Source: Pasteurella oralis | GTDB lineage: Bacteria > Pseudomonadota > Gammaproteobacteria > Enterobacterales > Pasteurellaceae | Direction: 5' to 3' | DNA: 64,000 bases | Assembly: GCF_002850605.1 (NCBI RefSeq) | Contig: NZ_NXGB01000008.1 | Location: forward strand, 42,061 to 106,060 | Part shown: piece by piece, positions 59,551-64,000 of the stretch | How positions within the stretch are numbered: position 1 is the stretch's first letter | Layout of the letters: each line of letters starts with the position of its first letter | Position numbers and translations under genes: made by a program | The notes under the pieces: model-generated | What the model saw: the letters and a program-made list of their open reading frames with translations, nothing else | What the model was told of the DNA's origin: nothing | The model's database searches: none

Positions 59551-62500
59551 TCACTTTATTACTGGATAAACTGTTGAAACATTACCACTTTTATCAAAAT
59601 GCCATATTACTTCAACGCCTGATTTTGTTGTCCCCTTCCACTTATTGTCAGCTTTTTCAACTCTCCCTCCATTTTTAAATGCATGCTCCAACTCAACTTT
59701 CAATCTATCAGCTGTCCATGTTCTTGGAAACATTGTGGATACACCTTCATTTCCCTTTTTCTCCAAAAATTTCGGTGCAATAGGATCAGTTTTGGCTTTC
59801 GGGTTAGGAATTAGCACCCTCGCTTCATAAACCCCATTTGGGTATTCTTTTATAACCTTATCCACAATGACATTGCCTAAAGTAGTATGTCCACCTACAA
59901 ATAAGTTACCTTTTCCTTCACCATTAATAATGTGTTTAAGCCATACTTTATCTTTTATCGGCAAGTTTATGCTAGATGCAACTTGACTGGCTTCTTTATT
60001 TAATCTTTGCTCTTTTAAATAAAACCCTGCCTCACGTTGAGAAATCCGTTCATTCAGATGCGGGTTCCAACTTGGATTATTTTTTCCAAGTTTTTCTACA
60101 TCTGAACTATCCTCTTTCTCTTTTGGAAGTGAATTGCCTTTCTTCGTCAATAACTTCTTACCAACGAATCCCGTCGCCACTACTGCTGCATCACCAGCTG
60201 AAAGCCCTTCTATCGCCTCTTTCAAATTAAAATTAACGTCCGAAAAATATCCCGCTAAAATTTGACTACTATCTCGACGATTTTCTCGTTCTTCTAACGT
60301 TAATTTCCCAGCTTGAACCTGCCTATCTAAATAAATTTCATTCAACAGTGCAACATGTTCACTATTCATTATCCCCGCAGGAGTCCAGAAAATAGCATTT
60401 TTTTGCAGAGGGTCTTGCTCAAAAAAGCCCGCATTTGGATTACTCTTACTCTCTCTTTGAGTATCTTGTATTCCTCTAAGCACACTTGCTGTCAAAGAAC
60501 TGACTAAATTCAAATAATCATCATCTGATAATTGACCATTCTGGTAAAGTTGAACAATAATCTGACCTGAATCATCAACAGCCTGTCGATATGCCTGTAT
60601 AACTTGATTTCTTTCCTCCTCTGTTTTCGCCTCAATAAATGCGGCTTGATATTTCTCAATATCTTCAACACCATTGTCTTTTAATTTTTTTAACAGTGCT
60701 TTTTCTTCTTGACTTAAATATTTTTCTGCATGTTTATTTAAAAGATAATTATTCTCCACTGCACGCTTACCTATTTCCCCACCTAGCGAAGCATTAGTGA
60801 GACTCGATACCGTCTTGTTACTTTGGTTCGTGCTTTGTGCCGTTAGCCCACCTGCGACCGCTGCCGTAATCGAACTTAATGCGGTTATCTGTGCCTTTTC
60901 CTCTGCCGTCAGTTGTTCTGCCCTGTCTTTGTTATACAACACCTTAGCTAACATCGGTGCTGCCAATTCCGCACTCGCCGCCGCTATCGCACCTGAACTC
61001 GGGTTGCCTTGATTCGCTGCCGCCTCTATCGCTCCCCAAATCGCATGAGCAAGGGTATTCGTGATAACCTCAGTTTCACCTTTGTCATTGGTGGTTGCCT
61101 GTTTAATCCATTGATTCACTTCTGGTGAAGCCAATTGGGTTGCTATCCCTGTTGCTGCTTGGTTAGCCAATATACCCGTAAATAATGTCGTCAACACCTC
61201 TGCTGTACGTTTATACTCTCCCCTATCTCTCCACTTCGCTTGCACTTTTTCTGCCGCTAAAAGTGCGGTCTGTTTTTGTGTGATTTCAGTCTGATTTCCT
61301 GTTTGCTTCGCTTGTGCTAACGCCTTTTCCGCCCGCTTAACCGCAAGCTCCGCCTCTTCTTGCTGATTACTCGTATAAGTCCCTACCGCCGATTTTATCT
61401 CAGATACCGCTTTCGCTATCTCTTTCTGCTCGGCTAAAAGCTGAGTGACATCTTTGGCTTTACTCACTTCACTCTGAGCTTGACTTAAATCCGTATTTAT
61501 TCCTAACGCTTCGGCTGTCGTTTCTGTCGGTTGGCTATCTTTATTCAGCACAATTCGCCCTGCCGTTAAGGTCGCCTTCGTGACACTGCGCTCTTTGCCC
61601 TCATTGTGCATCGGTAAACCTGCGTTAAAACTCGCGCCTTTCGCTCCTGCTATAAATTCCGCATTCGCACTCCCCGCTGGCACGACTTGGTGTGTATCCG
61701 CATCACGATAATAATCCCTTCCTTTACCATAACCACCTGAAATCGATGCACTGCTGGCACTGTAACTCGATTCATTTTCAATATTTTCAAAACTGAATCT
61801 ATTCGTCGTTAACTCACTCTCCGCTGGATTTGTCGAGGCTATCACTGCACCTCTTAAATGCACATTCTCTGCCGTCACATGATAACCACCTTCCTCCGCT
61901 ATTATCCCTGACAACTCGCGGACTTGTTTATAGTTGCTTTTGCCTCGCTCTGCACTTAAATTACCATTGACACTCCAAGAATTACCGAAACTGATTTCAG
62001 CACTCAGTCCCGCTTGAGTACTTTGACTATCAAAACGGCTTTCATCTTGACGGCTTTCAATATGCAAATTACCACCTGCCTCAACATCAACTCGTTTACC
62101 TTGTACTCTCGTTCCCACTAAATTCATATCTTGGCTACTACGCAGAGTGACATGCTCACTGTCTAGCTGACTATTATGATAACTTAGGCTATCACCATTG
62201 GCTTTCTGATTATCACCACCTATCGTTGCATAGGCGCCCACACCAGATTGCGCACCAAATTGTGCAAACATGCCCACTTCAACACCGACATTCTGTCCTC
62301 TAGAACGTTCTTTCGTCCGACTTTCGCCTGCTTGAATATCAATTTGGCGACCAGTTAAGTTGAGCGTACTCCCTGCAATACGTTGTCCTTTATCATCACG
62401 ACTTGTCAGTGTGGTATGCGTTAGACGAATGTTGCCCGTGCTATCAGAAGGGCTAGATGCCGTCTTATCACTCACTGCATGTAAGCGAAGATGTGCTGCA

Positions 62501-63030
62501 TTTAATAAGTTACCTTGGCTAATACGCGTTTCTACTTCTTGTTTTTGACGGCTATGTGCCACACCCATTCCGGATTCCACCCGTAATAGATAAGCAGAGG
62601 AATAGCGCTGATTCGCCATTTTATTGATGTTGTCGTATAAGGAATATCCCTGCGCAGCTAAGCCCATTGCATTCGCTGCTTTCAGGCGGTCTGAGGCATC
62701 TTTATTTTTCACTAAGCGCTCTGCCGTTTGAATTATATCAATGATAGGGGATTTCACTCGGCTAAACTGCCCAATCTTCAAATCACTTTGACTTTGTTGA
62801 TGTTGTTGCACATTATGAGTAGCATCGAAATACAGATTTTGTGCGGTGATATCTAGGGTATCTTTGGCAAGTAAGGTGCTACTGACTTGGCGATAATCTT
62901 GCCCTGCTTGAATCGTCACACTGTCATTTAAGCTCACCACTTGACTGCCTTGATGCGTTAAGGTATCCCCTTCTTGATTATGACGCTCACGATGATAACC
63001 AAAGAAACGCTCGGTTTCTGATGTGGCAAG
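59551..63030 (-). pseudogene. cdiA: 5'-truncated CdiA-family haemagglutinin with C-terminal EndoU RNase toxin
   Basis: The frame is open from 63030 to the stop at 59551 (1160 codons); the first usable start, a GTG at 62940, has no ribosome site. In numbering from that GTG, residues 1-480 are filamentous haemagglutinin repeats (LTHTTLTSRDDKGQRIAGST, NIENESSYSASSASISGGYG). An Ala-rich pretoxin domain follows, with the VENN motif at 728-731 (60748-60759). The C-terminal toxin has EndoU residues H1003 (LKHIINGE) and H1018 (GGHTTLGN), plus MFPRTWTADRLKVEL. The N-terminal signal peptide, TPS domain and most repeats are absent; an in-frame TGA at 63031-63033 precedes the remnant. Likely a displaced 3' segment of a larger cdiA lying beyond the window. 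cdiI follows directly. Confidence 0.85.
60748..60759 (-). other. VENN motif: boundary of the CdiA toxin module
   Basis: These bases encode Val-Glu-Asn-Asn, the conserved motif that in CDI systems separates the shared CdiA body from the exchangeable C-terminal toxin. Everything downstream (60747 to 59551) is the variable module. Confidence 0.9.
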
Positions 63031-63098
63031 TCATTTACTGTTTGAATATTTAGGATCTAAGTTAAATTTATAATTAGCGTTATCAAGATACTGATTGA

Positions 63099-63287
63099 TT
63101 ATATGAATATGGATTTCTCTTTTACATTTTCCTTCGCAACACTTATTTGCTCATTATCACATTTTTCAGATGCTTTATACCATGCTGTTTCAGTAACACA
63201 ATTACAATCTAAAAATTTACAAGGATAACAACCTGTGAGTAGAAAAATTAATATCATCAGGACTATATTAGAATGCATTTTTATCAT
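63099..63287 (-). CDS. Small cysteine-rich lipoprotein, toxin-module associated
   Basis: From ATG 63287 the 62-residue product is MIKMHSNIVLMILIFLLTGC and a short mature part with a Cys-rich start (YPCKFLDCNC). The lipobox is LLTG-C. The same frame stays open upstream to at least 63330, where it encodes a toxin-tail-like sequence, so the start is uncertain. It resembles the 63563-63841 product (PCKFLDCNC against DCFLDWNMNC). Candidate membrane immunity protein; function not established. Confidence 0.5.
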   Translation of the reverse strand: MIKMHSNIVLMILIFLLTGCYPCKFLDCNCVTETAWYKASEKCDNEQISVAKENVKEKSIFI

Positions 63288-63535
63288 AACGATCTTTTTG
63301 TTTGTATTTATAGGATTCACTAATCGCGGAGCCAATGGATTATACCCGTCATATTTTCCCCAAATATACTCAAACTCTTTATATGACTTCTTATATAATA
63401 TTGGATCAGGTACTTCCGCATAATAACTACTATACGAATAACAAATCCAACAAGCCCCGTGCTTTCATTAAAGCCCATTAAACCTAAATTCCATTTATTA
63501 CCAATAGCATCTGCTTTATGCACATGAATATGATT
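63288..63535 (-). pseudogene. Remnant of a toxin C-terminus
   Basis: One frame reads HIHVHKADAIGNKWNLGLMG (about 63470-63530). Another, closer to the lipoprotein gene, reads SYKEFEYIWGKYDGYNPLAP and RLVNPIN (about 63300-63400). The second matches the tail at the right edge (AYKDFAEKWGEVDIKNPVNP, LPKLVRP). The frame break between them and the lack of a start point to a decayed module. Toxin family not recognised. Confidence 0.4.
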
Positions 63536-63562
63536 TAAAGTAAAGCATCATTAAAATAAATA

Positions 63563-63841
63563 TTAAAGTTTTTTAAAACCATTTCTTAAGAGACATTCCT
63601 CTTTAGTTGAAGCATTATTTTTATTTTCTAGCATACATCTATTAAAAATAATTTTTGCATCTTCACTATTACCTGGATAGGTATATACATATCCAGCTTT
63701 CGATAATGTCTGTTTTTCTTTCTCTATACAATTCATATTCCAATCTAAGAAGCAATCATTAGAAGGATTTAGAAAACCGCTACACCCAAATTGTAAGAAT
63801 GTAAAAAACAACAGGGAAATTTTTTCAAAAAGCTTTGTCAT
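63563..63841 (-). CDS. Small cysteine-rich lipoprotein, toxin-module associated
   Basis: The 92-residue protein begins MTKLFEKISLLFFTFLQFGC, a signal peptide with lipobox LQFG-C and Ser at +2. The mature part holds four more cysteines (NDCFLDWNMNC, NRCMLEN, EECLLRN), probably paired in disulfides. Its ATG lies inside the 3' end of the preceding frame (17-base overlap), so the two are coupled. It has a diverged relative at 63099-63287. An inner or outer membrane immunity lipoprotein is possible; this is inference. Confidence 0.6.
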   Translation of the reverse strand: MTKLFEKISLLFFTFLQFGCSGFLNPSNDCFLDWNMNCIEKEKQTLSKAGYVYTYPGNSEDAKIIFNRCMLENKNNASTKEECLLRNGFKKL

Positions 63842-64000
63842 TTAAAACACCTCCATCACTATTTGCAGGTCTAACCAACTTAGGTAATGAAGGATTAACA
63901 GGATTTTTGATATCCACTTCCCCCCACTTTTCTGCAAAATCTTTATATGCTGGATTTTCAATTACATTGCCGTGTGAATCAATCATTGTTTTATCAGGCA
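63825..64000 (-). CDS. C-terminal end of a larger protein, probably a polymorphic toxin (cut by window edge)
   Basis: The minus frame is open from the right edge to a TGA at 63825-63827 (58 codons). It contains MIDSHGNVIENPAYKDFAEK, then WGEVDIKNPVNP and LPKLVRPANSDGG, and ends LNDKAF. The sequence is related to the remnant at 63300-63400. Position in a CDI-type locus and the overlapping lipoprotein gene suggest a toxin module tail. The family is not recognised. Confidence 0.5.
   Translation of the reverse strand, partial: PDKTMIDSHGNVIENPAYKDFAEKWGEVDIKNPVNPSLPKLVRPANSDGGVLNDKAF

Noticed and set aside
63041..63160. A short minus frame encoding INQYLDNANYKFNLDPKYSNSK
   Set aside because: It has no start codon, is closed upstream by a stop within about 40 codons and overlaps the lipoprotein frame; it may be a scrap of another toxin tail but cannot be supported.

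Overview
The window is chromosomal DNA of a gamma-proteobacterium in the family Pasteurellaceae. The evidence is the dense scatter of the Haemophilus-influenzae-type DNA uptake signal (AAGTGCGGT / ACCGCACTT), AT-rich sequence, and gene order and protein sequence typical of the Haemophilus/Aggregatibacter/Pasteurella group. The species cannot be fixed from the sequence alone.

Layout. (1) 1-9833, minus strand: an operon-like accessory locus srfA-srfB-srfC, a membrane TPR protein and a secreted von Willebrand A protein that runs off the left edge. It combines an actin/Hsp70-fold ATPase (SrfB), a dynamin-like GTPase (SrfC) and membrane-anchored partners, and its function is unknown. (2) 10086-11780: SOS-controlled recA with recX. 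(3) 11892-16347, minus: hemC-hemD-hemX-hemY, divergent from cyaA; then narP, tamA-tamB and a Ppx/GppA gene. (4) 27057-30215: the trmN/srmB pair, flanked on the left by a decayed CRISPR array and on the right by an intact seven-repeat type I-F CRISPR array without cas genes in the window; trmN is frameshifted. (5) 30216-47047: housekeeping genes (glmU, pnuC, rapA, rluA, yihI, hemN, nitroreductase, anmK, rsmJ, trmA, maoP, dsbA, yihD, mobA). (6) 47150-50789: a fructose PTS operon fruB-fruK-fruA in which fruA is highly abnormal: frameshifted after its first domain, three tandem IIB domains, and no IIC permease. (7) 50864-58153: BetT-type transporter, sdhE, the sigma-E operon rpoE-rseA-rseB-rseC, mobB and an MFS exporter. 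(8) 58377-64000, minus: the downstream end of a contact-dependent inhibition (CDI) or related polymorphic-toxin locus. It has a 5'-truncated CdiA fragment ending in an EndoU RNase domain, its likely immunity gene, a second truncated EndoU module with a related immunity gene, and at the right edge two related toxin tails each joined to a small cysteine-rich lipoprotein gene.

The most unusual items are the FruA rearrangement, the srf locus as a multi-NTPase membrane system, the tandem EndoU/immunity modules with lipoprotein-linked toxin tails, and the paired intact and fossil CRISPR arrays around trmN-srmB. No rRNA, tRNA or complete insertion sequence was recognised. All calls come from reading the sequence and knowledge of families; no searches were run.
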